The notes: generated by a model not told the origin, from the sequence alone. 63,311 nt of DNA from Anaerolineaceae bacterium (GCA_003569365.1 BGOS01000008.1:1-63311), one strand, 5' to 3'; positions 52,139-61,227 are shown, counted from the stretch's first letter. A program made the numbers and translations.

Positions 52139-54529
52139 TTAGCGCTGGGTCCAAACCCATAGTTGCCGGCCGTCGGTGGCAAAATCCACCCAGCCGTTGC
52201 GGTCTGTGCGCAACACCGCGCGGCCAGCCAGCATTTGCAGCGTGGCCGCACCGGGTGCGCCGTCCGGGTTGCCGGCGCCCACGGGGATCACCGCCGCCCA
52301 CGGGTTGGCGCGCAGCATGAAGAGCAGGCTGAGCACATCCACACCGCCCTGCTGCGCCACCTGCAGCACATTGGCGGCCGGCACCACACCCTCGGCTGCC
52401 AGTTGGCCGCTGCTCTTGCCAGTCAGGTCGGACCCAAACAAAAAGCGCGCGGAACCGTGGCGCAGCTCCAGCAGCGTACGCTGCGCGCCCACCGCCAGCA
52501 GCCGCAAGCGCACACCATCACCCAGGTCATATTCGGCGTTGGGTTGGGCGCGGTCCAGCGGAATGCCGCGCCGCGCAATCCCCTCCGACCATTCACGGTA
52601 GCCGGCTTCTTCAGATGGCTCGGCAGCCTGCATTGCGCGCTCAATAGTGAAGCGCTCCAGCAGGCCGGGCAGGCCGTTGACGCTGCCGGCGCCCGAGCCG
52701 GCAGTTACCACCAGCTGCAGGGTGCGATGCGTGAACGGCAGCTGTTCCCCCAGGGCAGCTGCCAGCCGGCGCGGGCTGGGGCCGCCGTTAAGCAGCACCC
52801 GCGCACCGCCGGGTGTTGTTATCAACACAGCATCGCCGGCACCCACATCCAAAAAAGTGACATGCAAGCGGCCGTCCGGCAGGCGCGCGTACACGGACCA
52901 TGCCAGCACGGTTGCCAACGCCAGCACAACCAGCGCGCCATCTTGCAAGCGCAAGGTGCGCTCGCGCAGCCAGGCGGCTGCCGCCGGCACGGGCTTGTGC
53001 GCAAACCATGTGGCGCCAAAAATTATTGCGTAGCAGCCCAGCAGCGCTTGCAGTGGAAAGCGGTCCAGCGGCAGGGCGGCGAACGGCACGCGCGCCAGCA
53101 GCTGCACACATTGAATGGTGTATGCCAGAAAGGGCCACACCACCCAGGCCAGCAACTGGCCGACTGCTGGCGAGATGAGGCCGGCCACTGTGGCAAGCCC
53201 GCCCAGCACCATCACGGCTGGCTGCGCGGGCAGCACAATCAGGTTGGCCAGCAGGCCGACCACGGACAGCTGCCGAAAGTAGTAAGCCGTGAGCGGCAGC
53301 GTGAGCACCTGCGCTGCGGCCGTCAGTACCGTGAACTCGCCGAGCACGCTTGCGATGCGCACGCCGGTTGGCCCCGCCCAGCGCTGCGCCAGCGCAGTCA
53401 CCGCGGCTTGCAGCGCCTGGCTGTAAAGCAGCAAGCTTAGCGTGGCACCCACGCTCAACTGGAAGCCCACATCCCAAACTGTGCGCGGCTCCCACGCCGT
53501 CATCGCAACTGCCGCAAATATTAATGCGGTCAGCGCTTGTGCCGGGCGCCCCAGCCCCTGCGCCACAATCACCAGCGCACCCATCAAGGCAGCGCGCACC
53601 ACGGAAGCATCTGCGCCCGCCAGCACGGTGTAAGCGGCGATGCCCAGCAGCGCGAGCGGGCGCGCGCGGCGCTGCCCCAGCACGCTGCCCAGCCCGCGCA
53701 TTAGGACCGCTGCGATCACACTGATGTTGAAGCCGGAGATGGCAATGATGTGCGCGGTGCCGGTGGTGCGGAAGTCATCCTGCAGGGTGCGCGGCAGGCC
53801 GCTGTCCACGCCCAGTAAGATGCCGCTGAGCAGAGCCGCATGCGGCTGTGGAAAATCGCGTGCGATCACGGCGAGGCCGGCAGCGCGCACCGTTTGCAGC
53901 CGGCGTTGCCACCACATTCCGGCGCAAGTGATGGCGCCGGCGCCGGGCACATCGGCCGGGCAGCCCACCGCGGCAGCTGGCTTCAGCACTGCCAAGGATT
54001 GGATGCCCGTGAGCGCAGAGTACACGCTGCGGCGCGCCATCAGGGCGGCGTAATCAAAATCTGCAAACGGCGCCGGGGCATCCAGCCAGCCACTGGCCTG
54101 CAGCCGGTCGCCCACTTGCACCTGCGGATAGCGCGGCGCGCGCATCAGCACCAGGCCATGCACGCCAAAGGCCTGCGCGCTGCCAGTGGGGCGCAGGCTA
54201 TCAGCGCGCACGCGCAGCAAAATCGTTTGGTCGCGCTCCAGCGGCGCCTCAAGCACAATGCCGCTTACATGCACCAGTCCGGCGCCGTTATGGTGGGAGA
54301 TGAAAGCCGGGTCGCCCCAGGCGGGCTGCGCACTTTGGGTGCGCGCTGCACCCAGCGCAGCCACGGCCAGCAGCCCCAGCGCAACACGCGCCCGCGGCCG
54401 CGCGCGCAGCAGCGCAGCTGCCAGTGCTGCAAGGCCGCCAACAAGCAGCCAAAGCAACATCGGCTGCGCCAGCCATTCAGCCAGCGCAACACCACCCAGC
54501 CAGGCCAGGCCGGAGTACAGCAGCGTCAT
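52139..54529 (-). CDS. comEC: ComEC/Rec2-family DNA uptake channel with degenerate beta-lactamase-like domain
   Basis: About 796 aa. N-terminal DUF4131-type OB region with two membrane helices (GVALAEWLAQPMLLWLLVGG). The polytopic competence domain follows, with IIAISGFNISVIAAVLM and LLSGILLGVDSGLP. A C-terminal metallo-beta-lactamase-like domain starts VTFLDVGAGDAVLITTPGG. Where other ComEC proteins have HPHADH, this one reads TAGSGAGSVNG, so zinc binding is lost. GAGG at about 54536-54540 supports the ATG at 54529; the upstream ATG at 54547 is an alternative. Would import single-stranded DNA. Other competence genes are not in the window. Confidence 0.9.
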   Translation of the reverse strand: MTLLYSGLAWLGGVALAEWLAQPMLLWLLVGGLAALAAALLRARPRARVALGLLAVAALGAARTQSAQPAWGDPAFISHHNGAGLVHVSGIVLEAPLERDQTILLRVRADSLRPTGSAQAFGVHGLVLMRAPRYPQVQVGDRLQASGWLDAPAPFADFDYAALMARRSVYSALTGIQSLAVLKPAAAVGCPADVPGAGAITCAGMWWQRRLQTVRAAGLAVIARDFPQPHAALLSGILLGVDSGLPRTLQDDFRTTGTAHIIAISGFNISVIAAVLMRGLGSVLGQRRARPLALLGIAAYTVLAGADASVVRAALMGALVIVAQGLGRPAQALTALIFAAVAMTAWEPRTVWDVGFQLSVGATLSLLLYSQALQAAVTALAQRWAGPTGVRIASVLGEFTVLTAAAQVLTLPLTAYYFRQLSVVGLLANLIVLPAQPAVMVLGGLATVAGLISPAVGQLLAWVVWPFLAYTIQCVQLLARVPFAALPLDRFPLQALLGCYAIIFGATWFAHKPVPAAAAWLRERTLRLQDGALVVLALATVLAWSVYARLPDGRLHVTFLDVGAGDAVLITTPGGARVLLNGGPSPRRLAAALGEQLPFTHRTLQLVVTAGSGAGSVNGLPGLLERFTIERAMQAAEPSEEAGYREWSEGIARRGIPLDRAQPNAEYDLGDGVRLRLLAVGAQRTLLELRHGSARFLFGSDLTGKSSGQLAAEGVVPAANVLQVAQQGGVDVLSLLFMLRANPWAAVIPVGAGNPDGAPGAATLQMLAGRAVLRTDRNGWVDFATDGRQLWVWTQR

Positions 54530-54639
54530 GGCAACCTCGCGGGTCATTCTGCCACACCTGCCGCTGCGGGCAATGCAATGGCATTCCGCGTTGGCGCTGC
54601 AGTAAACTCTGCGCGCAAGCCGCCCCGCCGTACGCAACA

Positions 54640-55392
54640 ATGCCAAAACCAGACTGGATGCAAGCCCTGGCTGCGCACTACCGCGCAGCCTGCAGTACAC
54701 GCATGGCGCCGCTGCTGCTGCTGTTCGATATTGACGACACACTGCTGGACACGCGCTTCATGATCCGGGCAGTGCTGCAAACCGGCGATGCAGAGCGCGG
54801 CACCCGCTACTTTGCAGATTTGGAGCTGGATGAAATTTGGATGGCGGAGAGCCGCCTCGCGGAATTGCTGGCGCCGCGTGGCGTGCCGCAGGCAGAGCAG
54901 GCGGCCGTGCTAAGCAGTTATGCGCAGCACGCGTGGTCCGCACCGGCATTGCGCCACTGGCAAACGGCGCTGCCCGGCGCCATGCAAATGGTGGCTTGGT
55001 TTCAGCAGCAGCCGCGCACCAGCGTGGCGCTGGTTACCGGCCGCTCTGCATGGATGCGCGCCGACACGCTGCACTGCGTAAACCGCTTGGGCGCGCCGCA
55101 TGGCGCCAGCTTTACCGAGGCGCAGCTCTTCACATGCAGCGCCAACTGGGAGGACGAACACCTGCCGTCCATGAAAGTGGCCGGCTTGCAGCACTACGCT
55201 GCGCAGGGTTTTAGTGTGCTCGCCTTCATAGATAATGAGCCGGCAAATCTGGCGGCGGTGGCTGGCGACCCGCTGGCCAGCGACTGCCTGCTGCTGCACG
55301 CAGACACAATCTTCGAGACCGATCGCGCGCTGCTGCCGGCGCGCGCAGTTTCCGGCAGCAGTTTTCATCTGGCAGCGCTGCAGGCGGGCTGA
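54640..55392 (+). CDS. HAD-superfamily hydrolase
   Basis: 250 aa. Motif I LLFDIDDTLLD (Asp-x-Asp), motif II VALVTGRSAW, a region with EDEHLPSMKVAGL as motif III Lys, and motif IV AFIDNEPANLAAVAG. The cap is short and helical (TRYFADLELDEIWMAE). A phosphatase on an unknown small metabolite. TAAACT at 54603-54608 could be its -10 box with a 25-nt leader. Diverges from comEC. Confidence 0.82.
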   Translation: MPKPDWMQALAAHYRAACSTRMAPLLLLFDIDDTLLDTRFMIRAVLQTGDAERGTRYFADLELDEIWMAESRLAELLAPRGVPQAEQAAVLSSYAQHAWSAPALRHWQTALPGAMQMVAWFQQQPRTSVALVTGRSAWMRADTLHCVNRLGAPHGASFTEAQLFTCSANWEDEHLPSMKVAGLQHYAAQGFSVLAFIDNEPANLAAVAGDPLASDCLLLHADTIFETDRALLPARAVSGSSFHLAALQAG

Positions 55393-55446
55393 GGCGGCAG
55401 CACTGCGCAGCCCCACACTCCGCGCACAACCCAATGGACAAATCAC

Positions 55447-56634
55447 ATGAATGAAAAAATATCGCAGTGGGTATTGACGGACACCGAGCGCAACATTTGG
55501 GTGGAGACGCTGGAGTTGGGCGCAGCAGAGCTGGGCATTGCCGCGCCGGCACGCATCAGCAAGCGGGTGCTGCATGGCGGCTTGCAGGAGGGCGTGGAGC
55601 TGGTGGAGGTGGACAATGGCGCGCTTTCGTTCAGCATCCTGCCAACGCGCGGCATGGGGTTGTGGCGCGGCAGCTATCGCGGCGAGTTCATCGGCTGGCG
55701 CTCGCCGGTGCGCGGGCCGGTGCATCCGCAGTTTGTGCATGCCAACGAGCGCGGTGGGCTGGGCTGGCTGCAGGGCTTTGACGAGTGCATTGTGCGCTGC
55801 GGATTGGAGTCCAACGGTGCGCCCGGCGTTGACATCTTGCCGGGCAACACCGGCGAACCCATGCCTGTGCAGCTGGGCTTGCACGGGCGCATTGCCAACC
55901 TGCCCGCGCATTACGTGGCAGTGGAGGTGGGCCGCGAAGCCCAGCCCGTGCTGCGCGTGCGCGGCGTTGTTGATGAAGCTGCGCTCTTCCTGCCGCAACT
56001 GCGCCTCACCAGCTGCATCTCCACAGTACTGGGCTCAAATGCGCTGCTGATCACTGATGAGATAGAAAACCGCAAGCCGGTGCCGGCCGAAATGCAGCTG
56101 CTCTACCACTGCAACTTTGGCGCGCCGTTTATGGATGCGGGCGCGCGCCTGCTGCTGCCGCGCACCACCACCGCGCCGCGCGACGCCACCGCTGCGGCCG
56201 GCCTCACGCAGTGGGATACCTATCGCGAGCCCACGCCCGGCTACATCGAGCAGGTTTACTTTCACCGGCCGCACAGTGCGCCAGATGGCAGCACAATGGC
56301 ACTGCTGCACAATGCCGCCGGCACGCGCGGCGTGGCGCTGCGCTACAACACGCGCCAGCTGCCCTGCTTCACGCAGTGGAAGCAGGGCGGCAGCTTGGGC
56401 GAGGGTTATGTAACCGGCCTTGAGCCCGCCACCAACTACCCGAACCAGCGCGCCACCGAGCGCCGCCACGGCCGCGTGGTGACCCTGCAGCCCGGCGAGA
56501 TTTACCGCGTTGAATTAAAGATGGAAGTGCTGCTGAGCGCGGCCGAAGTGCACGCAGCCGGGCGCGAAGTTGCCGCTCTGCAAGCGGGCGTTACGCCACA
56601 AGTAAGCCGGCTGCCCCTCCCTGACTTTTCCTGA
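55447..56634 (+). CDS. DUF4432 family aldose-epimerase-like protein
   Basis: 395 aa beta-sandwich of the DUF4432 type. Distinctive parts are LEVDNG-like VELVEVDNGALSFSILPTRG, MGLWRGSYRGEFIGW, LHGRIANLPAHYV, LYHCNFGAPFMDAG and GLEPATNYPNQRATER. The family is often beside sugar catabolic genes and probably isomerises or binds a sugar; it has no settled reaction. Full length. Starts 54 nt after the HAD stop. Confidence 0.85.
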   Translation: MNEKISQWVLTDTERNIWVETLELGAAELGIAAPARISKRVLHGGLQEGVELVEVDNGALSFSILPTRGMGLWRGSYRGEFIGWRSPVRGPVHPQFVHANERGGLGWLQGFDECIVRCGLESNGAPGVDILPGNTGEPMPVQLGLHGRIANLPAHYVAVEVGREAQPVLRVRGVVDEAALFLPQLRLTSCISTVLGSNALLITDEIENRKPVPAEMQLLYHCNFGAPFMDAGARLLLPRTTTAPRDATAAAGLTQWDTYREPTPGYIEQVYFHRPHSAPDGSTMALLHNAAGTRGVALRYNTRQLPCFTQWKQGGSLGEGYVTGLEPATNYPNQRATERRHGRVVTLQPGEIYRVELKMEVLLSAAEVHAAGREVAALQAGVTPQVSRLPLPDFS

Positions 56635-56755
56635 AAGTGCGGCGCAGTGCTGCGCGCCAAACAATTTACAGTCATTGCCTGTGCGCACAACTGCGCAGCT
56701 GCTTTGGCCAAACGCACAAATTTTTGCTTTAGCCCGCACTGACGGGCACGCGCTG

Positions 56756-57391
56756 CTAAATATCCAGCAGGCCGCTGTGGCCGCTTTTGTGCGCCTCCAG
56801 CATGCGCTGCGCAAGCTCCGCCGGCGCCAGTGCCCCGGCCGGCATGCGAAAGGGAACCTTGGCCCAGAACGGCGTGTTCACCGCGCCCGGCCGCACCAGC
56901 GTCACGCGCCGCTTGCGCTCTTCCTTGCGCAAGGTGTCGGTGAACGCCTCCAGCCCGGCTTTGGCGGCCACATACGCGGACAAGCCGGGCAGCTTCAAGC
57001 GTTCAACCACAGCGCCCACAAACATAAAGTGCGCCTCGGCTGTCAGCAGCGGCAGCGAGTAGTGCGCTGTGAGATAAGCACCCGTGAGGTTGGCGTTGAG
57101 AATGCGCGCAAAATCGGCGGGCGTTAGTGCCTCCAGCTTCAACGATGCAATGTCACCGACAGCGTAGATTGCCAGCGCCACATCCGAAGTTTCCATCGCA
57201 ATCGCCTGCACCGTGCGCTGCACGGATTGCGCATCCGCCACATCGGCCTCGTAGCAGTGCGGTGTGAGCGCCGCCACCGCCGCCGATGGGCTGCGCGTAA
57301 CGGCATGCACTTGCCAGTCTTCCGCCCGCAGTGCGGCCACCAGCGCTTGGCCCAGCCCGCCGGCAGCCCCCCAAATTACAGCGTTGTTCAT
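56756..57391 (-). CDS. short-chain dehydrogenase/reductase
   Basis: 211-aa classical-type SDR. N-terminal NAD(P) loop AVIWGAAGGLGQALVAAL (Gly-x-x-x-Gly-x-Gly). The Asn motif is in ILNANLTGAYLTAHY and the active-site Tyr-x-x-x-Lys in LSAYVAAKAGLEAF; the usual catalytic Ser is replaced by VGAVVERLKLPG. Reduces a carbonyl substrate that cannot be named. AAGGAA 8 nt upstream supports the ATG at 57391. Diverges from the kinase gene. Confidence 0.85.
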   Translation of the reverse strand: MNNAVIWGAAGGLGQALVAALRAEDWQVHAVTRSPSAAVAALTPHCYEADVADAQSVQRTVQAIAMETSDVALAIYAVGDIASLKLEALTPADFARILNANLTGAYLTAHYSLPLLTAEAHFMFVGAVVERLKLPGLSAYVAAKAGLEAFTDTLRKEERKRRVTLVRPGAVNTPFWAKVPFRMPAGALAPAELAQRMLEAHKSGHSGLLDI

Positions 57392-57546
57392 TTGTATGTT
57401 TCCTTGCAGGCCCGTACCTGCGCATAAAATATTCTGCAGCGTTAACAACTGCGAGTTTATCGCTTCAAAATTGAAACAGCGTGTTTGTGCCGGGCTGGCA
57501 GCCGGCGGCCTGCGCTGCTTGGAACCTCAGCCACTGCGCATTAGTT

Positions 57547-57552
57547 TAGAAT
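57547..57552 (+). promoter_or_regulatory. -10 box of the sugar kinase gene (leaderless arrangement)
   Basis: TAGAAT at 57547-57552; GTG start at 57560. TTGGAA at 57521-57526 would give a 20-nt spacer, too long for a confident -35. Confidence 0.35.
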
Positions 57553-57559
57553 TCCCGCC

Positions 57560-58518
57560 GTGCCACGTTTTGACCTGACCAGCATCGGTGAAGCCATGTG
57601 GCGCCTGAGCGTGCCCACCGGCCGCCGCTTGGAAGACACGCGCACACTGGATGTGGAGGTGGCCGGCGCGGAAAGCAATGTCTGCACTGCGCTTGCGCGC
57701 CTCGGCCGGCGCACCGGCTGGGTCAGCCGTGTGCCGGATCACGCCCTCGGTAGCAGCATTGTGCGCGCGTTGCGCGCGGATGGCGTGGATGTGTCAGCCG
57801 TGCGGCGCGCCCCGAACGAGCGGCTGGGCACATATTTCATTGAGTACGCAACTCAACCGCGCCCCATTCAGGTGATCTACGACCGCGCTGATTCGGCTGC
57901 GGCGCGCATGACGGTGGAGGATGTGGACTGGGCGTATCTGCTGGACACGCGTGTGCTGCATCTGACCGGTATCACCGCAGCGCTGGGCGACAACGGCCGC
58001 GCAATTGTGGCGCAAGCGCTGCAGCGGGCGCGGGCCGCCGGTATCACCATCAGCTTTGACGTGAACTACCGCGCAAAGATGTGGCCGGCTGAAACTGCAG
58101 GGGCTGCGCTGCGCCCCATGCTGGCCGAAGCCGATGTGTTGTTCTGCAAAGGCGCGGATGCACAGCGCCTGTTTGGCTGCAGTGGCGAGCCGCAGCCAAT
58201 GATGGAAGCACTGCAAAAGCTTACGCGCGCAAGCGCCATCTACTGCACGTTTGGCGAGCTGGGCGCTGCGCTTTTGCATGGCGTGCGTTTTTATTTCAAC
58301 CGGCGCTGCCGGTGCAGATTGTGGACCGCGTGGGCAGTGGCGACGCCTTTGCGGCCGGTGCGCTTGACGGCTGGCTGGATGACGATCCGCGCGCTGGCTT
58401 GCGGCGCGGTGCCGGCTTGGCTGCCATCGCGCTGTCACAGTTTGGGGATCGCGTGCTGTCTTCCCGCGCGGAGCTGGACGCTGTGCTCACCGAAAAAACC
58501 GCCGACATCGTGCGCTGA
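57560..58518 (+). pseudogene. PfkB-family 2-keto-3-deoxygluconate kinase-like, one frameshift
   Basis: Ribokinase-fold kinase of about 319 aa when repaired. From GTG 57560: FDLTSIGEAMWRLSVPTG and VEVAGAESNVCTALARLG (sugar site), then ISFDVNYRAKMWP. The frame breaks at 58294-58296, where ttt should be tttt. The missing part then reads, in the next frame, VDRVGSGDAFAAGALDGWLD (catalytic Asp of GAGD-type motif intact) and ends at 58518. It would phosphorylate KDG to KDPG, the substrate of the aldolase gene 33 nt downstream. A single missing T in an otherwise intact gene suggests a consensus error. Confidence 0.88.
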
Positions 58519-58551
58519 AATCTAAAACAGCAGCGCTCCCCCAACACAAGT

Positions 58552-59175
58552 ATGTCTGCCTTGCAGCAAGTTCTCGCTGAAAAAATCATCGCCATTGTGC
58601 GGCTGGATGATTACGCCAGTGCCGTGGATGTGGCGCGCGCGCTTGCCGCTGGCGGCATCCGCGTGCTGGAGTTCACGCTCACCGGCACGGGCGCAATCGA
58701 AGCAATAGCCGCCACCCGGCTGGCATTGGGCGACACGGTGTGCGTCGGGGCCGGCACGGTGCTCAGTGCGGCTGATGCGCACGCCACAATTGCGGCGGGC
58801 GCACAGTTTGTGGTCACGCCCGCGCTGCGCCCCGCAGTCATTGACGCTTGCGTGAGCCACAATGTGCCGGCAGTGTGCGGCGGCTTCACGCCCACAGAGC
58901 TGCTGCAGGCGCACGAGTGCGGTGCGCAATTGATTAAAGTATTTCCGGCGCAAGCCGGCGGCGCGCGCTACTTAAGTGACGTGCTGGCGCCGCTGCCATT
59001 TCTAAAGCTTGTGCCAACCGGAGGCATCAGCGCCTTGAATGCGCATGAATATCTGGCTGCTGGCGCCGTGGCTGTGGGCATCGGCGGCAGTCTGGTATCC
59101 CGCAAGGCAGTTGCGGCGCGCGCCTTTGATGAAATCACGCAGGCTGCCATGCAGTGCCGCGCTGCAATCAGCTAG
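58552..59175 (+). CDS. eda: 2-keto-3-deoxy-6-phosphogluconate aldolase
   Basis: 207-aa class I TIM-barrel aldolase that splits KDPG into pyruvate and glyceraldehyde-3-phosphate (Entner-Doudoroff and uronate pathways). Signature parts: KIIAIVRLDDY, RVLEFTLTGTGA (catalytic Glu), GAGTVLSAADAHAT, AQFVVTPAL, and the Schiff-base lysine in LIKVFPAQAGG with PTGGIS. It follows the KDG kinase-like gene by 33 nt and should be one operon with it. Confidence 0.94.
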   Translation: MSALQQVLAEKIIAIVRLDDYASAVDVARALAAGGIRVLEFTLTGTGAIEAIAATRLALGDTVCVGAGTVLSAADAHATIAAGAQFVVTPALRPAVIDACVSHNVPAVCGGFTPTELLQAHECGAQLIKVFPAQAGGARYLSDVLAPLPFLKLVPTGGISALNAHEYLAAGAVAVGIGGSLVSRKAVAARAFDEITQAAMQCRAAIS

Positions 59176-59314
59176 CCACCGCCCGCGCCCGGGCAGCAGT
59201 TAATGAAGCTGCGAACTGGGTCCAGCCCCGCCCAAACTTACTGACCCAGTCCGTTTGGCGCAAGATGCCCCCCTCATAAAATCCTCAGGCATAACGCATG
59301 TGGCTGCATACAAC

Positions 59315-59986
59315 TCAGCCCAGCAATCCAAGCAGACTGCTAACGAGCAGCACCTGACCCGCGTAATAAGCGGACCAGATGATCGGCCCGCGCCATGGAA
59401 CTGCCACCCGGAATTTATCCACCGCGATCACCGCATCGGAAAACGTAAAGAGCAATGCGCCAACGCCGAGCAGTGGCACCGGCACACTGAGGGCTGCGAG
59501 CGCCATCAGGCAGATGACGCCAAGGTAGATGCCGACGGGCACACGCAAGCTGCCCAGCACCGGCCACAGCCACGCCAGCATGCCGGCTGCCAGCGCCAAC
59601 AGCGCAAGCATGCCCGCAATTTGCAAGGCTTGCGGAAATGTGGTGTGCGGCAGCATCACAAGCAAATAGCATAGATGCGCGCCCAGAAAAGCGCCCAGCC
59701 CGCGCACAAAGTTACGCCGGCCATCTGGCAGCGCAAGATAATAATCGCCAACACTCGAGAGCAGCAATGCCCCGGCCAGCAAACCCAGCGCCACCCGGGG
59801 CGCCGCTTCGCCGCCAAACCCCAATAGCGGCAGCGGCACAAGTGCACCCAGCGCAGCGCTTTTGACGGCAGTCCGCAATGCGGACACGGGCCGTTGCATC
59901 ACGCCGAAATAGCCAAGCGCACTCGCCAGCGACAAGAACGCCAGCGCCTGGCGCACGCCGTCCAGACCATCGCCAAAGCGCTGCAT
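59315..59986 (-). CDS. YhhN/lysoplasmalogenase family membrane protein
   Basis: 223 aa with about eight hydrophobic helices. Family motifs are LLSSVGDYYLAL and FVRGLGAFLGAHLCYL in the first half, and LLFTFSDAVIAVDKF with the two aspartates of the proposed active site near the C-terminus. Relatives hydrolyse the vinyl-ether bond of lysoplasmalogens. Whether this organism makes plasmalogens is unknown. Confidence 0.88.
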   Translation of the reverse strand: MQRFGDGLDGVRQALAFLSLASALGYFGVMQRPVSALRTAVKSAALGALVPLPLLGFGGEAAPRVALGLLAGALLLSSVGDYYLALPDGRRNFVRGLGAFLGAHLCYLLVMLPHTTFPQALQIAGMLALLALAAGMLAWLWPVLGSLRVPVGIYLGVICLMALAALSVPVPLLGVGALLFTFSDAVIAVDKFRVAVPWRGPIIWSAYYAGQVLLVSSLLGLLG

Positions 59987-60064
59987 AGTTAAATTAATTT
60001 GCCTTCGTGCTCGCTTTGGAAGCTAATGCAAGCACGGCGCCGCCCGAAGATGAAATGCCTGCAG

Positions 60065-60376
60065 CTAAAACGCTGGCTCCGTTACGCGGGCAGTAACGCT
60101 CTCCCGCATTGCTTGTATTCGCGGGCCAAACTCTTTCATGTGCGCCTGCTCCGTGTGCACCTGAAGCGCAGCAAGCGATTCCCATTTTTCAACCAAAGTT
60201 ATCCGGTTGGAATTTATGGCTTCCTGGATGCCCAATGGGGAAGCAATATCGCGGGTGTACACATATTCGATGCAGCCTTGCTCGGCCAGCACCAGTGGCC
60301 GCAGCTTTTCACACTCAGCCAGAAAATCCGGCAGGCGGCCGGGTTTTACAATCATGGTAACGACAATGTGGATCAC
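60065..60376 (-). CDS. antibiotic biosynthesis monooxygenase (ABM) domain protein
   Basis: 103 aa from GTG 60376, preceded by GGAGGA 4 nt upstream. Single ABM dimeric alpha/beta-barrel domain: IHIVVTMIVKPGRLPDFLAE, LVLAEQGCIEYVYT, LVEKWESLAALQVHTEQAHM. Relatives include quinol monooxygenase YgiN and heme or quinone-modifying enzymes; function not assigned. A much longer open frame continues upstream to 60982 but is antisense to the DarA-like gene and unlike any protein. Confidence 0.82.
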   Translation of the reverse strand: MIHIVVTMIVKPGRLPDFLAECEKLRPLVLAEQGCIEYVYTRDIASPLGIQEAINSNRITLVEKWESLAALQVHTEQAHMKEFGPRIQAMRESVTARVTEPAF

Positions 60377-60613
60377 TGGTTCCTCCGCAAATAAAATGAA
60401 AGTTCTAGCAGGTGCGGCGCGTTTTCTGCGCCGAACTATTATTATGGTGGATGCAACCAAATGGCGCAAGCGCGGCAGCCCGATGTATGGTGGTGACGCC
60501 TGTTGCCGGCAGTTTGTGCAACGTGCATTTCTCCAGTTGACAATTTCAGAGCAGCGCAGATAATTGCTATGCAGGCGCTGAAATAATCTGCAGCTTATCC
60601 GGAAAAAACTTTT

Positions 60614-60958
60614 GTGACAACACAAGCAACGGTTGATCGCCTGTTTTTTATCACCGTGATGGGTGAACAGGCCGAAGACCTGACCGAGCGCCTGACGCGT
60701 GATGGATTTCAAATCACTCAGATTGGCAGCAGCGGCGGGCTGCTCCAGCAAAGTCAGGTGTCGTATCTGGTTGGCTTTAACCAACTGCGCCAGGCGCAGC
60801 TTTTGCGCAACATTCGCGAGTGCTGCAAACGGCAGCGGCGCTTTATCCCGATCAATATGGAGGGACCGGCCTCGCTGTTGCATGCCACAGTGATTGAGGC
60901 CGAGGTTGGTGGCGCCGAAGTGTTTGCCCTCAATGTGGAACGGTACGAGCAGGTCTAA
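60614..60958 (+). CDS. DUF970/DarA (PstA)-like protein, first of a tandem pair
   Basis: 114 aa from GTG 60614 after ggaaaaaac. P-II-like fold of the cyclic-di-AMP receptor family: RLFFITVMGEQAEDLTERL, DGFQITQIGSSGGLLQQSQV (loop at the ligand site), VSYLVGFNQL. The family's usual T-x-G-G-F-L-R is changed to SGGLLQQ, so c-di-AMP binding is doubtful. It is followed by a second, more typical copy after 5 nt, co-transcribed. Confidence 0.8.
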   Translation: MTTQATVDRLFFITVMGEQAEDLTERLTRDGFQITQIGSSGGLLQQSQVSYLVGFNQLRQAQLLRNIRECCKRQRRFIPINMEGPASLLHATVIEAEVGGAEVFALNVERYEQV

Positions 60959-60963
60959 ATCCC

Positions 60964-61227
60964 ATGAAACTTGTAATTGCAATCATCCGTGACTCTGACG
61001 ACCGCCAAGTAATTGAGGCGCTGATGGCGCGCGCCTTTCGCGTGACGCGTGTGGCCAGCACTGGCGGCTTTCTGCGCCGGGGCAATGTTACGCTGCTAAT
61101 TGGGGCCGAAGCCGACCAGGTGCAGCCAGTGTTGGATCTGGTGAAGGCTACGTGTGCTGTGCCAGAGCCGGGCCAGTTTCGCGCCACCGTGTTTGTCGTC
61201 GACACGCCGCACTTCGAGCAAATTTAA
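60964..61227 (+). CDS. DUF970/DarA (PstA)-like cyclic-di-AMP receptor, second of a tandem pair
   Basis: 87 aa. KLVIAIIRDSDDRQVIEALM, FRVTRVASTGGFLRRGNVTL and LLIGAEADQVQPVLDLV match the trimeric P-II-like receptor family; the TGGFLRRGN motif that contacts cyclic-di-AMP is complete. Shorter than DarA of Gram-positive bacteria by about 20 residues, mostly a shortened B-loop. Probably forms homotrimers, or heterotrimers with the upstream copy. No diadenylate cyclase gene is in the window. Confidence 0.88.
   Translation: MKLVIAIIRDSDDRQVIEALMARAFRVTRVASTGGFLRRGNVTLLIGAEADQVQPVLDLVKATCAVPEPGQFRATVFVVDTPHFEQI

Noticed and set aside
60065-60982. A 305-codon version of the ABM gene starting near 60982.
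   Set aside because: The added part lies antisense to the DarA-like gene; GGAGGA 4 nt before GTG 60376 marks the real start.
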